Source of the DNA: Amycolatopsis tucumanensis
Lineage (GTDB): Bacteria > Actinomycetota > Actinomycetes > Mycobacteriales > Pseudonocardiaceae
DNA: 64,000 nt
Reading direction: 5' to 3'
Assembly: GCF_021654135.1 (NCBI RefSeq)
Contig: NZ_JAKGSD010000014.1
Location: 2,416 to 66,415, forward strand
Made by a program: the position numbers and the translations under genes. Below the pieces are notes generated by a model, which saw only the letters and a program-made list of their open reading frames with translations, was not told the origin of the DNA and did not search any database. Positions 7,887 to 17,668 of this stretch are shown in pieces (the first letter of the stretch is position 1; every line of letters begins with the position of its first letter).

Positions 7887-8714
7887 ATGGCGCTGCAGCT
7901 GAGCCTTCGTCAGGCGCGTGAGCTGCCCGAACTGCGGTTCGAGCCGACGCGCAAGCGGGTGCGGGCGGTGGCCGGCGGGAAGGTGTTCGCCGATTCCCGC
8001 CGGGCGGCCCTGGTGTGGGAGCCGCGGCGGGTGGTGCCGCAGTACGCCTTCCCGGCGGCCGACGTCCACGCCTCGCTCACGCCCGCCCCGCCGTCCGACG
8101 TCGAGTGGCACCCGGTGTCGCTCGGGCCCAACACCGGTGTGCTGGACCCGAGCACCGGGTTCGCCGCGCACACCACCGCGGGCGCGCCGCTCACGCTGAG
8201 CCTGGACGGGGTGGTCCTGGAGGGCGCCGGGTTCCGGCCGGACGACCCGGATCTGGCGGAGTACGTGATCACCGACTTCGACGCGTTCGACGAGTGGCTC
8301 GAAGAGGACGAGCCGATCGTGTCCCACCCGCGCGACCCGTTCCACCGCGTCGACGTGCGGCGCAGCTCGCGGCACGTGCGGGTGGAGGTCGACGGGGTGG
8401 CGCTGGCGGACACGAAGGCGCCGCTGCTGGTGTTCGAGACGTCCCTGCCGCCGCGGCTGTACCTGCCACCGTCCGATGTGGACTTCAGCAGGCTGCGCGA
8501 GTCGGCCCGCGAGACCACATGCGCCTACAAGGGGCGGGCGCGGTACTGGTCGGCCGAGGTCGGCGGCCGGACGCACCCGGACCTCGCGTGGGCGTACGAG
8601 AAGCCGCTCCCGGACGCCGCGCAGCTCGCCGGGCACGTGGCCTTCTTCGACGAGCACGTGGACGTGACGCTGGACGGGGAGCGAGTGCCGCGGCCGGTCA
8701 CACCCTGGTCCTGA
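7887..8714 (+). CDS. DUF427 domain protein (two DUF427 units)
   Basis: A 275-residue cytoplasmic-looking protein with two DUF427 units, about residues 30-125 and 140-260. DUF427 signatures are VRAVAGGKVFADSRRAALVWE in the first and VRVEVDGVALADTKAPLLVFE in the second, with PRLYLPPSDVDF and CAYKGRARYWSAEV in the C-terminal unit. The family is a small beta-rich fold widespread in actinobacteria and proteobacteria; its role is not established. It follows metI by 31 bases. Its final ~95 bases are repeated three more times downstream before the next gene. Confidence 0.88.
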   Translation: MALQLSLRQARELPELRFEPTRKRVRAVAGGKVFADSRRAALVWEPRRVVPQYAFPAADVHASLTPAPPSDVEWHPVSLGPNTGVLDPSTGFAAHTTAGAPLTLSLDGVVLEGAGFRPDDPDLAEYVITDFDAFDEWLEEDEPIVSHPRDPFHRVDVRRSSRHVRVEVDGVALADTKAPLLVFETSLPPRLYLPPSDVDFSRLRESARETTCAYKGRARYWSAEVGGRTHPDLAWAYEKPLPDAAQLAGHVAFFDEHVDVTLDGERVPRPVTPWS

Positions 8715-9304
8715 ATCGACAGCCGGATCACCCAGGTGACGCGCGGTCGGCGGCAACCCGAGCGCATGGCGTCGGCGGCAACCGCCGTGCAGCTCGCCGG
8801 GCACGTGGCCTTCTTCGACGAGCACATGGACCTGACGCTGGACGGAGAGCGAGTGCCGCGGCCGGTCACACCCTGGTCCTGAACCGACAGCCCGATCACC
8901 CAGGTGACGCCCAGCCAGCGGCAACCCGGGCGCACGGCGTCGGCGGCAACCGTTGCGCGCCAAGCACCCACCGCACACCCGCCCGGTCCCCGCCCCGAAC
9001 GCCACCAGATCACCGGGCACGTGGCCTTCTCCGACGAGCACGTGGACGCTGGACGGGGAGCGAGTGCCGCGGCCGGTCACGCCTTGGTCCTGAACCGACA
9101 GCCCGATCACCCAGGTGACGCCCAGTCAGCGGCAACCCGGGCGCATGGCGTCGGCGGCAACCGTTGCGCGCCAAGCACCCACCGCACACGCGCCCGGTCC
9201 CCGCCCCGAACGCCACCAGACCACCGGGCACGTGACCTTCTTCGACGAGCACGTGGACGCTGGACGGGGAGCGAGTGCCGCGGCCGGTCACGCTCTGGTC
9301 CTGA
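8715..9304 (+). pseudogene. Three decaying tandem copies of the DUF427 3' end
   Basis: After the DUF427 stop (8714), near-copies of its last ~95 bases recur, each ending in the same stop context, at 8882, 9093 and 9304 (spacing 168, 211, 211). Copy 2 keeps the frame (GHVAFFDEHMDLTLDGERV), while copies 3 and 4 share a 5-base deletion (GTGAC lost in the HVDVTL codons) and are almost identical to one another over the full 211-bp unit. Each is followed by a version of CGACAGCCCGATCACCCAGGTGACG. The array pushes the phosphotransferase gene 600 bp away from DUF427. No other gene is seen in the gap. Confidence 0.85.
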
Positions 9305-9321
9305 ATCGATAGCCTGACGCG

Positions 9322-10098
9322 ATGCACGATCATCCCGGCTGGCGTCCGGTCACCGGTGGCGAGTCGGGCGCCGCGGTGGTCCGCAGCGCCGACGGCGACC
9401 GCTACGCCAAGCACGTGCCGCCCGCGGACGCGCCCGGCCTGCGGCACGAACGCGACCGGATCGCCTGGCTCGCCGGGCAGGGCGTGCCGGGACCACGGGT
9501 GCTGGACTGGCACTCCGGCGAGACCGGCGCCTGCCTCGTGACCAGCGCGGTTCCAGGCGTGCCGGCCGACCGGCTGTCCGCCGACGACCTCGGCCGCGCC
9601 TGGCCGCACATCGCGGACGCGGTGCGGCGGCTGCACGACCTGCCCGCGGACGACTGCCCGTTCAGCCGCGACCTGGACACGATGGTCGCCGTGGCGCGGG
9701 ACGTCGTCGCCCGTGGTGCGGTGAACCCGGAATTCCTGCCCGTCGAGCAGCAAAGCACCCCGCCGCCGGAACTGCTGGCGCGTCTCGTGCCGCAGGTCGA
9801 GCGGCGTCGCGCCGAGGAGGCCACCGACACCGTGGTCTGCCACGGCGACCTCTGCCTGCCCAACATCGTCGTCGACCCCGGGACCCACGCGGTCACGGGC
9901 TTCGTCGATCTAGGGCGCCTCGGCCGGGCCGACCGCCACGCCGACCTCGCGCTGCTGCTGGCCAACGCCAGGGAGACCTGGCCGGACGAGGAATGGGCGA
10001 GGGCCGCGGACGCGGAGTTCGCCGAGCGGTACGGCACGGCGCCGGACGCCGGCCGGTTGCGGTTCTACCTCCACCTCGACCCGCTCACCTGGGGCTGA
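9322..10098 (+). CDS. Aminoglycoside 3'-phosphotransferase-like kinase
   Basis: A 258-residue member of the APH(3') family, which phosphorylates the 3'-hydroxyl of aminoglycosides. The catalytic loop is CHGDLCLPN (residues 173-181), the metal-binding loop is FVDLGRLGRADRHADLAL (Asp196 equivalent to the DFG aspartate), and the N-lobe has RYAKHVPP with the candidate ATP-binding Lys30 and Glu43. The C-terminus HLDPLTWG matches the short end typical of APH(3') proteins (YxLLDEFF in classical enzymes). Length is close to the usual ~265. Whether it gives resistance cannot be told. It has no clear ribosome-binding site and lies directly after the DUF427 repeat array; its stop overlaps the convergent hydrolase gene by 14 bases. 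Confidence 0.85.
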   Translation: MHDHPGWRPVTGGESGAAVVRSADGDRYAKHVPPADAPGLRHERDRIAWLAGQGVPGPRVLDWHSGETGACLVTSAVPGVPADRLSADDLGRAWPHIADAVRRLHDLPADDCPFSRDLDTMVAVARDVVARGAVNPEFLPVEQQSTPPPELLARLVPQVERRRAEEATDTVVCHGDLCLPNIVVDPGTHAVTGFVDLGRLGRADRHADLALLLANARETWPDEEWARAADAEFAERYGTAPDAGRLRFYLHLDPLTWG

Positions 10099-10927
10099 CC
10101 TGCTCCGCCCAGAAGCGCGTCACCAGGTCGTGGAACTCCGCGGCGCGCTCGATCTGCGGCATGTGCCCGGTGTCGGTGAACAGCCGGGTCTGCGCGTGCG
10201 GCAACGCGCGCCGGGCGGCGTCGAGGTGCAGGGCGGGCAGGATGAGGTCGCGGTCGCCCCACACGACGAGCGTCGGCAGGGCCCGCGCGGCCACCGCCTC
10301 GATCAGCTCGGCCCGCCAGTCCTCCCGCACGCCGCGGAAACCGCCGAGCCCGCGCGCCGTCTCCAGCATCACCCGCGCGGCGTGCGGCTGCCGGGCGATC
10401 TCCAGCGCGTGCTCGACCCGCTCCCGCGTCGCGAACTTGCGGTCGTGGAACAGCGCCCGCTCGGTCCGCACCGCCCCGGCCACACTGGGGCGCAGCAGCA
10501 GCTTCCCCAGCGGCCGCAACGCCAGCAGCCGCAGCGCGATGGTCACCTCGCGGCCGAACCCCGCGCTGTTCACCAGCGCCAGGCTCCGCACCCGCTCCGG
10601 CGCGTCGACCGACAACCGCATCGCGACCGCGCCGCCGAGCGAGTTCCCGGCCACGTGCACCGGCCGCGTCTCCCCCACCGCGTCCAGGAAGTCCGCCGCG
10701 AACCCGGCCAGCGCGGCGAGCGTGTGCTTGCCCGGCAACGGTTCCGACATCCCGAAGCCGGCGAGGTCGACGCTGTAGGTGCGGTACGAGCCGGCGAGCA
10801 GGTCCTGCTGCTCGGACCAGTCCCGCAGGCTCCGGCCGATCCCGTGCAGCAGCAGGACCGGCGGCCCGTCGCCATCGGCCCGGTAGCGGGCCCGCCGCCC
10901 GCGCACGTCCACGAAGTCCACGGTCAC
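10085..10927 (-). CDS. Alpha/beta-fold hydrolase
   Basis: A 280-residue alpha/beta hydrolase. The oxyanion-hole motif HGIG (residues ~28-31), nucleophile elbow GNSLGG (Ser96), the acid in VVWGDRD and the catalytic histidine in DTGHMPQ are all present. The GTG at 10927 is fixed by its 4-base overlap (GTGA) with the upstream SDR stop. It is the third gene of an operon with the SDR and a Baeyer-Villiger type monooxygenase. In such cassettes the hydrolase commonly cleaves the ester made from a ketone; that role is inferred from context. Confidence 0.88.
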   Translation of the reverse strand: MTVDFVDVRGRRARYRADGDGPPVLLLHGIGRSLRDWSEQQDLLAGSYRTYSVDLAGFGMSEPLPGKHTLAALAGFAADFLDAVGETRPVHVAGNSLGGAVAMRLSVDAPERVRSLALVNSAGFGREVTIALRLLALRPLGKLLLRPSVAGAVRTERALFHDRKFATRERVEHALEIARQPHAARVMLETARGLGGFRGVREDWRAELIEAVAARALPTLVVWGDRDLILPALHLDAARRALPHAQTRLFTDTGHMPQIERAAEFHDLVTRFWAEQVSPR

Positions 10928-11720
10928 CGCAACCTGCCCAGCAGCCGGCTGTGCGCGCCGGGCAGCAGCCGCACCAGCAGGTCGAGGATCTTCGCGTCCC
11001 GGCCGATCAGCACCCGCGGCTTGCGGTGCTCGATCGCGTCCACGATGACCGCCGCGGCCTTCGCCGGGTCCATCCGCAGCACGCGTTCCCACTGCCGCGT
11101 ATCCATCCCGCCGGCCACGCCGCTGCCCACGCGCGCGGACTCCGCGATCCGGGTGCGGATGCCGCCCGGGTGCACCGACGTGACCCCGACCTGGCCGGCC
11201 AGCTCGTGCCGGATCGCCTCGGTGAACCCGCGGATCGCGAACTTGCTGGCCGAGTACGCCGACTGGCCGGGCGGCGCGATCAGCCCGAACAGGCTGGACA
11301 CGTTGGCGATGTGCGAGCCGGGCGCGGCCTTGAGCGCGGGCAGCAGCGCGTGCGTCAGCTGGACCGGGGCGCGGAAGTTGACGTCCACGACCCAGCCGAA
11401 CTCCTCCAGCGTCACCTCGTCGAACCGGCCGCCCAGCGCGACCCCGGCGTTGTTGATCAGCAACGTCAGCCGCGGGTTCTCGGCCAGCACCCGCTCGGCG
11501 GCCGCGGCGGTCTCCTCCGCCGAGGCCAGGTCGGCCACGTGGGTGGAGACGTCCACGCCCGTCCGCACGGCCTTGGCCACCGCCGCCAGCCGGTCGGCGT
11601 CGCGGTCCAGCAGCACCAGGTCCGAGCCCCGCGCGGCCAGCGCGTGCGCCAGCGCCTCGCCGATCCCGCTGGCCGCCCCGGTCACCACGGCCGTGCCGCC
11701 GTCGAACACGTAGTCGCGCA

Positions 11721-11721
<1 letters not shown>
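10924..11721 (-). CDS. Short-chain dehydrogenase/reductase
   Basis: A 265-residue classical SDR oxidoreductase. The cofactor motif TGAASGIG is at residues 14-21, LLDRD at the end of the second strand suggests NAD preference, INNAGVALGG follows, and the catalytic triad is in NVSSLFG and YSASK. A C-terminal extension (~40 residues) ends in LLPGAHSRLLGRLR. It starts with an ATG that shares one base with the monooxygenase stop (TGATG) and overlaps the hydrolase start, so the three genes are co-translated. It probably oxidises an alcohol to the ketone used by the monooxygenase, or the reverse; this is inferred from the neighbours. Confidence 0.9.
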
Positions 11722-13205
<1,484 letters not shown>

Positions 13206-13319
13206 CGCTCCCCCGTTCCTCAGGCGTCTGCCACCGCAACGTACCAACGGTATGTCGACATGGTCAACACCCTGTCGAGAACGCCGACAAAGTGTTGGAC
13301 CACCTGATACGGTGAGCGC
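13206..13319. promoter_or_regulatory. Divergent ethA/ethR promoter with repeated TGTCGACA-like half sites
   Basis: The gap between the two divergent starts contains TGTCGACA (13253-13260), TGTCGAGA (13273-13280) and GCCGACA (13283-13289), all within 40 bp. In Mycobacterium, EthR binds a long operator in this same gap as several dimers (established knowledge). The clustered near-repeats are therefore good candidates for the EthR-like binding region controlling both genes. Confidence 0.55.
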
Positions 13320-13976
13320 ATGGCCACCGATCCCGCCGTCCGCAACCGCCCGGCCCGCGGCCGCCGCGCGCCCCGGCCCAGCGGTGACGAGCGGGAGCTG
13401 GCGATCCTCGCCACCGCCGAGCGGCTGCTGGCGGACCGGCCGCTGAGCGACATCTCGATCGACGACCTCGCGCGTGGCGCGGGCATTTCCCGGCCGACGT
13501 TCTACTTCTACTTCCGCTCCAAGGACGCGGTGCTGCTCACGCTGCTGGACCGGGTCACCGAGGAGGCCGACCGGGCGTCCTCGGCGGTGTTCGACCACCC
13601 CGCCCCGACCCCCGCGGAGCGCTGGCGGCAGTGCCTGGACGCCATCTACACGACGTTCCGGGCGCACCGCTCGGTCGCGCTCGCCGCCGCGGAGGCCCGC
13701 CACACCAACGCCGAGGTGCGGGACCTGTGGGCGGGGATGATGGGGACCTGGGTCAGCCGCACCGCGGAGGCCATCGAGGCCGAGCGGGCGCGCGGCGCGG
13801 CCCCGCCCGGACGGCCGGCGCGGGAGCTGGCGATCGCCCTGAACCTGATGAACGAGCGCGTCCTGTACGCCACCTTCGCCGGCGACGAGCCGGCCGTGCT
13901 GGAGGCGAACGCGGTCGACGTGCTGCTCGACGTGTGGCTGACCACCATCTACCGCACCACCGAACCACCGGCCTGA
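13320..13976 (+). CDS. ethR: EthR-like TetR-family repressor
   Basis: A 218-residue TetR regulator. The N-terminus GRRAPRPSGDERELAILATA, the HTH core ISIDDLARGAGISRPTFYFYF (residues ~45-65) and the downstream NLMNERVLYATFAG closely match mycobacterial EthR. EthR represses ethA and is released by hydrophobic ligands (family knowledge). A GGTGAG ribosome-binding site lies four bases before the ATG. It is divergent from the ethA-like operon and most likely represses it and itself. Confidence 0.85.
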   Translation: MATDPAVRNRPARGRRAPRPSGDERELAILATAERLLADRPLSDISIDDLARGAGISRPTFYFYFRSKDAVLLTLLDRVTEEADRASSAVFDHPAPTPAERWRQCLDAIYTTFRAHRSVALAAAEARHTNAEVRDLWAGMMGTWVSRTAEAIEAERARGAAPPGRPARELAIALNLMNERVLYATFAGDEPAVLEANAVDVLLDVWLTTIYRTTEPPA

Positions 13977-14013
13977 CCCGTTTCGGCGGCCCGCGGCCGG
14001 GTAGCCCGGGCGC

Positions 14014-14157
14014 ATGGAACGCAAGCACGACGACGCCCGCGACGACCTGCCCGGCGCCGAGGACTCCTCCCCCGAGGAGCAGGAGGTGCTGCGCGGCGAG
14101 CAGGGCACGTCCTCGGGTGACGAGCACGACGATTTCGATCCGCAGCAGGGCCGGTAA
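14014..14157 (+). CDS. Small acidic hydrophilic protein (47 aa)
   Basis: A 47-residue protein, MERKHDDARDDLPGAEDSS at the start and DDFDPQQGR at the end, very rich in Asp, Glu, Gln and Ser and with no hydrophobic segment, so probably disordered and cytoplasmic. It lies between ethR and an ECF41 sigma factor gene on the same strand, ending 17 bases before the latter. The ribosome-binding site is weak. No family is recognised; its acidic composition is compatible with a small binding or stress protein, but this is open. Confidence 0.5.
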   Translation: MERKHDDARDDLPGAEDSSPEEQEVLRGEQGTSSGDEHDDFDPQQGR

Positions 14158-14174
14158 CTGGCATCCTGGGAGGC

Positions 14175-15050
14175 GTGGACCGCCTCGCCCGTTTCGAAGC
14201 CAACCGCCCGCGCCTGCTCGGCCTGGCCTACCGGCTGCTCGGCGAGGCGTCCGAGGCCGAGGACGTCGTGCAGGAGGCCTACCTGCGCTGGGACGCCGCC
14301 GACGGCGTCGACGTGCCGGAGGCGTGGCTGACGAAGGTCGTCACGAACCTGTGCCTGACCCGGCTCACCTCCGCGCGGGCGCGGCGCGAGCTGTACACCG
14401 GGCCGTGGCTGCCGGAGCCGGTGTTCACCGAGCACGGCGAGCTGGGCCCGCTGGAGACCGCGGAGCAGCGCGACTCGCTGTCGATGGGACTGCTCTTCCT
14501 GCTGGAACGGCTGACCCCGCCGGAGCGCGCGGCGTTCGTGCTGCGTGAGGCGTTCGGCCACAGCCACCGCGAGATCGGTGAGATCCTCGACCTCGACGAA
14601 TCCCACGTCCGCCAGCTCTACCGCCGCGCGCGGCAGCACGTCGGCGACGGGCGCAAACGCTTCACCGCGACGACCGAGCAGCGCCGCGAGATCGTGGAGC
14701 GCTTCCTCGCCGCCACCGTCGACGGCGATCTGGCCGCGCTGGAGCGGATGTTCGCCGACCAGGTCGTGTCCTGGGCGGACGGCGGCGGCAAGGTCAGCGC
14801 GGCCCGCCGCCCGATCCTCGGCCGCGACCGCGTCGCCCGGTACGTCGCCGGTCTGCACCGCGACCCGCGTGCGGATCAGATCGAGTTCGCGGTGCGCTCG
14901 ATCAACGGCTCGCCCGGCCTCGCGATGCACCTGCACGGCGAGCTGTTCGGGGTCGTGCTGCTCGAACCGGGTGAGGACGGCCTGATCGCGCTGCACACGG
15001 TCGTCAACCCGGACAAGCTCGCGTACGCCGCGGCCCAGAAGTCAGCGTGA
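14175..15050 (+). CDS. ECF41-family sigma factor with C-terminal SnoaL-like domain
   Basis: A 291-residue sigma factor of the ECF41 group (SigJ-like). Region 2 spans residues ~8-70 (EAEDVVQEAYLRW), region 4 ~103-160 (LTPPERAAFVLREAFGHSHREIGEIL), and a SnoaL/NTF2-like domain follows from ~165. Both diagnostic motifs are present: WLPEP in the linker (78-82) and DGGGK in the SnoaL domain (202-206). In ECF41 factors the fused domain replaces an anti-sigma factor and modulates activity (family knowledge). It starts with GTG after GGGAGG. No carboxymuconolactone decarboxylase or oxidoreductase gene, the usual ECF41 partner, is adjacent; the convergent neighbour is a mycothiol-dependent isomerase-type protein. 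Confidence 0.93.
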   Translation: MDRLARFEANRPRLLGLAYRLLGEASEAEDVVQEAYLRWDAADGVDVPEAWLTKVVTNLCLTRLTSARARRELYTGPWLPEPVFTEHGELGPLETAEQRDSLSMGLLFLLERLTPPERAAFVLREAFGHSHREIGEILDLDESHVRQLYRRARQHVGDGRKRFTATTEQRREIVERFLAATVDGDLAALERMFADQVVSWADGGGKVSAARRPILGRDRVARYVAGLHRDPRADQIEFAVRSINGSPGLAMHLHGELFGVVLLEPGEDGLIALHTVVNPDKLAYAAAQKSA

Positions 15051-15686
15051 GTAGACGTTGACGTCGCGGCCGAGGCCGAGCGCGGCCGGGTCGCGCCTGC
15101 CGGAGGCGGTGAGCACGAAGTCCAGCGCGTCCGCCTCGACTGTGCCTCCGCCGCGGCCGATGTCAACCGGGCCGAAACCGCGCAGTTCCAGGCGTGCGGG
15201 TCCCCAGCCCTTCTGACGCAAGGACTCCGCCACCCAGTGCACGGCGGCGGTCAGCCCGCTGCCCCGTTCGGACTCGCGACCCAACGCTGCGCGGATGTCG
15301 TCGCCGTGCACGTAGGCGTCGTACCACAGGGTCAGGACGCCGTTGCCGACCGTCCGGCCCTGCACACCGCTCGGCTTCGCCCACAGTCGATCGTCGAGTG
15401 TGGACAGTGCCGCCCGGAGTTTCCCGTTGGCTTCGCGGAGCATCGCGGCCAGCTCGGCGGGCTCGTGGTGCGCGAGAGCCGTAGCCTGCTCGTCGGGGGT
15501 GCGCCTGCCGATGGTGCCCGCCGCGCTGTCGACGGCGTTGCCGACCACGTGCGCGGCGACGTCCCGGACCCGCCACTTCGTGCACCGGGTGGGCGCGTCC
15601 CAGCCGTCGGCGGCCGACTCGACGAGCCCGGCGAACAGGTCGTACTGGCCGGTGACGCCCTCGACGACCTGCTGCCGGGTCAGCAC
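15042..15686 (-). CDS. Maleylpyruvate isomerase-family (DinB-like, mycothiol-type) protein
   Basis: A 214-residue protein of the mycothiol-dependent maleylpyruvate isomerase/DinB-like superfamily. The N-terminal four-helix DinB part has the expected Trp-Val and His positions (PTRCTKWRVRDVAAHVVGNAVD near residue 32, LTLWYDAYVHGDDIRAALG near 118), the second giving the typical His-containing metal site. The C-terminal ~60 residues are the small SCP2-like part seen in this family. Members use mycothiol or bacillithiol chemistry, often with unknown substrates. Its GTG start overlaps the end of the SGNH hydrolase gene by 7 bases, so they form an operon; its 3' end overlaps the ECF41 gene by 9 bases. 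Confidence 0.8.
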   Translation of the reverse strand: MLTRQQVVEGVTGQYDLFAGLVESAADGWDAPTRCTKWRVRDVAAHVVGNAVDSAAGTIGRRTPDEQATALAHHEPAELAAMLREANGKLRAALSTLDDRLWAKPSGVQGRTVGNGVLTLWYDAYVHGDDIRAALGRESERGSGLTAAVHWVAESLRQKGWGPARLELRGFGPVDIGRGGGTVEADALDFVLTASGRRDPAALGLGRDVNVYSR

Positions 15687-16318
15687 GACAGCTCCGCGGC
15701 GAGCCTGCGGACCGTTTCGGTGACGACGATCGCGTGGCCGCGGGCGTTGACGTGCAGCCGGTCGGCGCTGTAGATCCCCGCGTCGGCGGAGGCCGGGTGG
15801 TCACCGAGGTCGATGTACCAGGCGCCGTGGCGGTCGGCGACGCGGCGGGTCAGCCGCGCGAGCTGAGTCAGGCGCACCCGGAGCCCGTCGCGCCGGTCCT
15901 CGTCGGCGACCGGGGACCGGGAGATGTCGAACAGGCCCATGACCACCACGGCGGCGCCGGCCGCGCGCAGGGCGGAGACGATCTCGGAAAGCGTTTCCTC
16001 GACCGCGACGGGGTCGAACGAGCGGCGCAGCATGTCGTTGCCACCGGCGGCGACCACGGCCAGGTCCGGCCGGAAGTCCAGGGCCGCGGCGAGCTGGGTG
16101 TCCCGGACCTGGGCGGCGCGCAGGTCGCGCACGCCGAGGTTGGCGTAGGCCAGGCCGGGCTGCTGTTCGCGCAGCAGGTCGGCGAGCCGGTCGGCCCACG
16201 GCGGCGGCGGGTAGCCGTCGACCGGGTCGCCCAGCCCCTCGGCGACACTGTCGCCCAGCACGGCGAGCCGCCGCCAGGGCGCGCCGCGCAGTGAGCCGGT
16301 GAGCACGTCGGTCGTCAT
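15680..16318 (-). CDS. SGNH/GDSL hydrolase
   Basis: A 212-residue SGNH-fold esterase/lipase. Block I is VLGDSVAEGL (nucleophile Ser in GDS), block II Gly in NLGVRDL, block III GGNDML, and block V has the catalytic pair in DRLHVNARGH. There is no signal peptide, so it is probably cytoplasmic. The ATG at 16318 is preferred over the in-frame TTG at 16336 because GGGGGCGACC precedes it. It leads a two-gene operon with the isomerase-family protein and has a well-formed promoter upstream. Substrate unknown. Confidence 0.88.
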   Translation of the reverse strand: MTTDVLTGSLRGAPWRRLAVLGDSVAEGLGDPVDGYPPPPWADRLADLLREQQPGLAYANLGVRDLRAAQVRDTQLAAALDFRPDLAVVAAGGNDMLRRSFDPVAVEETLSEIVSALRAAGAAVVVMGLFDISRSPVADEDRRDGLRVRLTQLARLTRRVADRHGAWYIDLGDHPASADAGIYSADRLHVNARGHAIVVTETVRRLAAELSC

Positions 16319-16333
16319 GGTCGCCCCCGTCGT

Positions 16334-16383
16334 CAAACTTTGTGGACGACCGTACTTTAAGTTTGGGCGCGAGATCGAGTCAA
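16334..16383 (-). promoter_or_regulatory. Sigma-70-type promoter with overlapping inverted repeat
   Basis: On the minus strand TTGACT (16383-16378) and TTAAAG (16360-16355) are separated by 17 bases, a good match to housekeeping -35 and -10 hexamers, 37 bases before the SGNH hydrolase start. A perfect 7-base inverted repeat CAAACTT/AAGTTTG (16334-16340 and 16359-16365) overlaps the -10 element, which would suit a repressor operator. Confidence 0.6.
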
Positions 16384-16423
16384 GGAGGTATTCGCTGGGG
16401 TTTTGCGGCGGACGGATGTCCGG

Positions 16424-16708
16424 TCAGTTGCGACGCTGGCTGGGGATCGACTCGGCGCCGGCCCGGCGGGCCGCGACGACCAGACAGCGCTCGCACGGCA
16501 TGCCCACCGGGCGGTCCAGCAGGTCCAGCTCGCCGCGGCGGCCCTCGAAGCCGCAGTACGCGACCAGCACGCCAGGCCGCTCTGCGGGCAACGGGAAGAC
16601 GTGGGCAACGCGCTGGGTCTCGCCCACGGTGCCGGGCCGTGGCCGGGCGAGGACGAATGTTCCGTTCAGCCCCGCCGGCTCGTCGCGCACCCTCACCCAT
16701 CCGCTCAC
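16424..16708 (-). CDS. Small CxxC protein of unknown function
   Basis: A 94-residue protein beginning VSGWVRVRDEPAG and containing a compact beta-rich stretch and the motif YCGFEGRRGELDLLDRPVGM followed by CERC near residue 73, so a metal site of three cysteines is possible. The GTG at 16708 is fixed by AGGAGG six bases upstream; longer starts lack one. It is monocistronic, on the minus strand between the LLM oxidoreductase and SGNH genes. No named family is recognised; it looks like a conserved actinobacterial hypothetical. Confidence 0.6.
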   Translation of the reverse strand: MSGWVRVRDEPAGLNGTFVLARPRPGTVGETQRVAHVFPLPAERPGVLVAYCGFEGRRGELDLLDRPVGMPCERCLVVAARRAGAESIPSQRRN

Positions 16709-16807
16709 GGTGAGCCTCCTCTCCGGTGCACCCCGGTGGGTCCACTCCGGATACTCGTGGCGGTGGTTCCCTGGTGCGGGCACACGGCAAACGCCGCGGC
16801 CGGGTTT

Positions 16808-17668
16808 TCACCCGACAGTGCCGGGTTCGTCCACAGTGGGCAGCCGCGCGGCGAGGAGCCCGATCTGCTCCGGCTCGCCCGTGCAGGGCAGCAGCACGAG
16901 GTCGTCGGCGCCTGCCTCGGCGAGGCGGGTGATCTCTTTGTGCAGGTGGCCGCGGTCGGTGAGCACGTCCGGCCGCACCTGGTCGGCGTAGGCGGGACCG
17001 TAGTAGTGGGCGATGTAGTCGTCCGCGCGGCGCTCGGCGCCCGGCCCGAAGCAGAAGTACCGCTCGACGACGATCCGCGCTCCCGGCGAGATCGCGCGAA
17101 CGGCCGCCACGCCTTGTTCGAGGACCGGCAGGCCGAAGGAGGGCGCCACCCAGCCGCCGGACATCGCGGCGGCGCGGGCGAATCCGGCTGGGGTGAGCCC
17201 GGCCAGCAGCAGACCTGGACGCCCGTCCGGCAATGCCGGGACCGGCCCGGACGCGCCATGCGTCTCGCCGCGCCAGACCGCGCGCATGGCCGCCAGGGTG
17301 TCCTCAAACGCGGCACCGCGGCCGGTCATGGGGACTCCGCTGGCCGCGTAGTCCTCCGGCCAGCCGCCCATGCCGAGCCCGACGGTGAGCCGGCCGCCGG
17401 AAAGCCGTTCCAGGGAGCCGATCTGCTTGGCGAGGAGCACGGGATTGCGGCGGTAGCCGGCGTCGAGCACGGTGGTCATCAGCTCGATCCGGGCGGTGCG
17501 CGCGGCCGCGGCGGCCAACGCGACGAGCGGATCGAGGTTGTCGCAGACGAGCCGGTCGATCACACTCAGCGAGGCGAACCCGAGGCGTTCGCACTCCGCG
17601 GCCCAGTCCCCGATCGACGTGAAGTCCGCCCCCGGCACAGCGGCGGGAAGCCCGATTCCGATACGCAT
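16808..17668 (-). CDS. LLM-class flavin-dependent oxidoreductase
   Basis: A 286-residue luciferase-like monooxygenase-family protein (TIM barrel binding FMN or F420). Characteristic stretches are MRIGIGLPAAVPG at the N-terminus, RIELMTTVLDAGYRRNPVLLAKQ near residue 60, LSGGRLTVGLGMGGWPEDY near 95 and GARIVVERYFCFGPG in the C-terminal half. The length (~286) suits the F420-dependent branch common in actinomycetes. It is monocistronic. Substrate and cofactor cannot be fixed from sequence alone. Confidence 0.87.
   Translation of the reverse strand: MRIGIGLPAAVPGADFTSIGDWAAECERLGFASLSVIDRLVCDNLDPLVALAAAAARTARIELMTTVLDAGYRRNPVLLAKQIGSLERLSGGRLTVGLGMGGWPEDYAASGVPMTGRGAAFEDTLAAMRAVWRGETHGASGPVPALPDGRPGLLLAGLTPAGFARAAAMSGGWVAPSFGLPVLEQGVAAVRAISPGARIVVERYFCFGPGAERRADDYIAHYYGPAYADQVRPDVLTDRGHLHKEITRLAEAGADDLVLLPCTGEPEQIGLLAARLPTVDEPGTVG

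Noticed and set aside
8715..9304. CRISPR array, suggested by regular repeats
   Set aside because: The repeats are ~211 bp copies of a gene end, without short direct repeats, unique spacers or cas genes.
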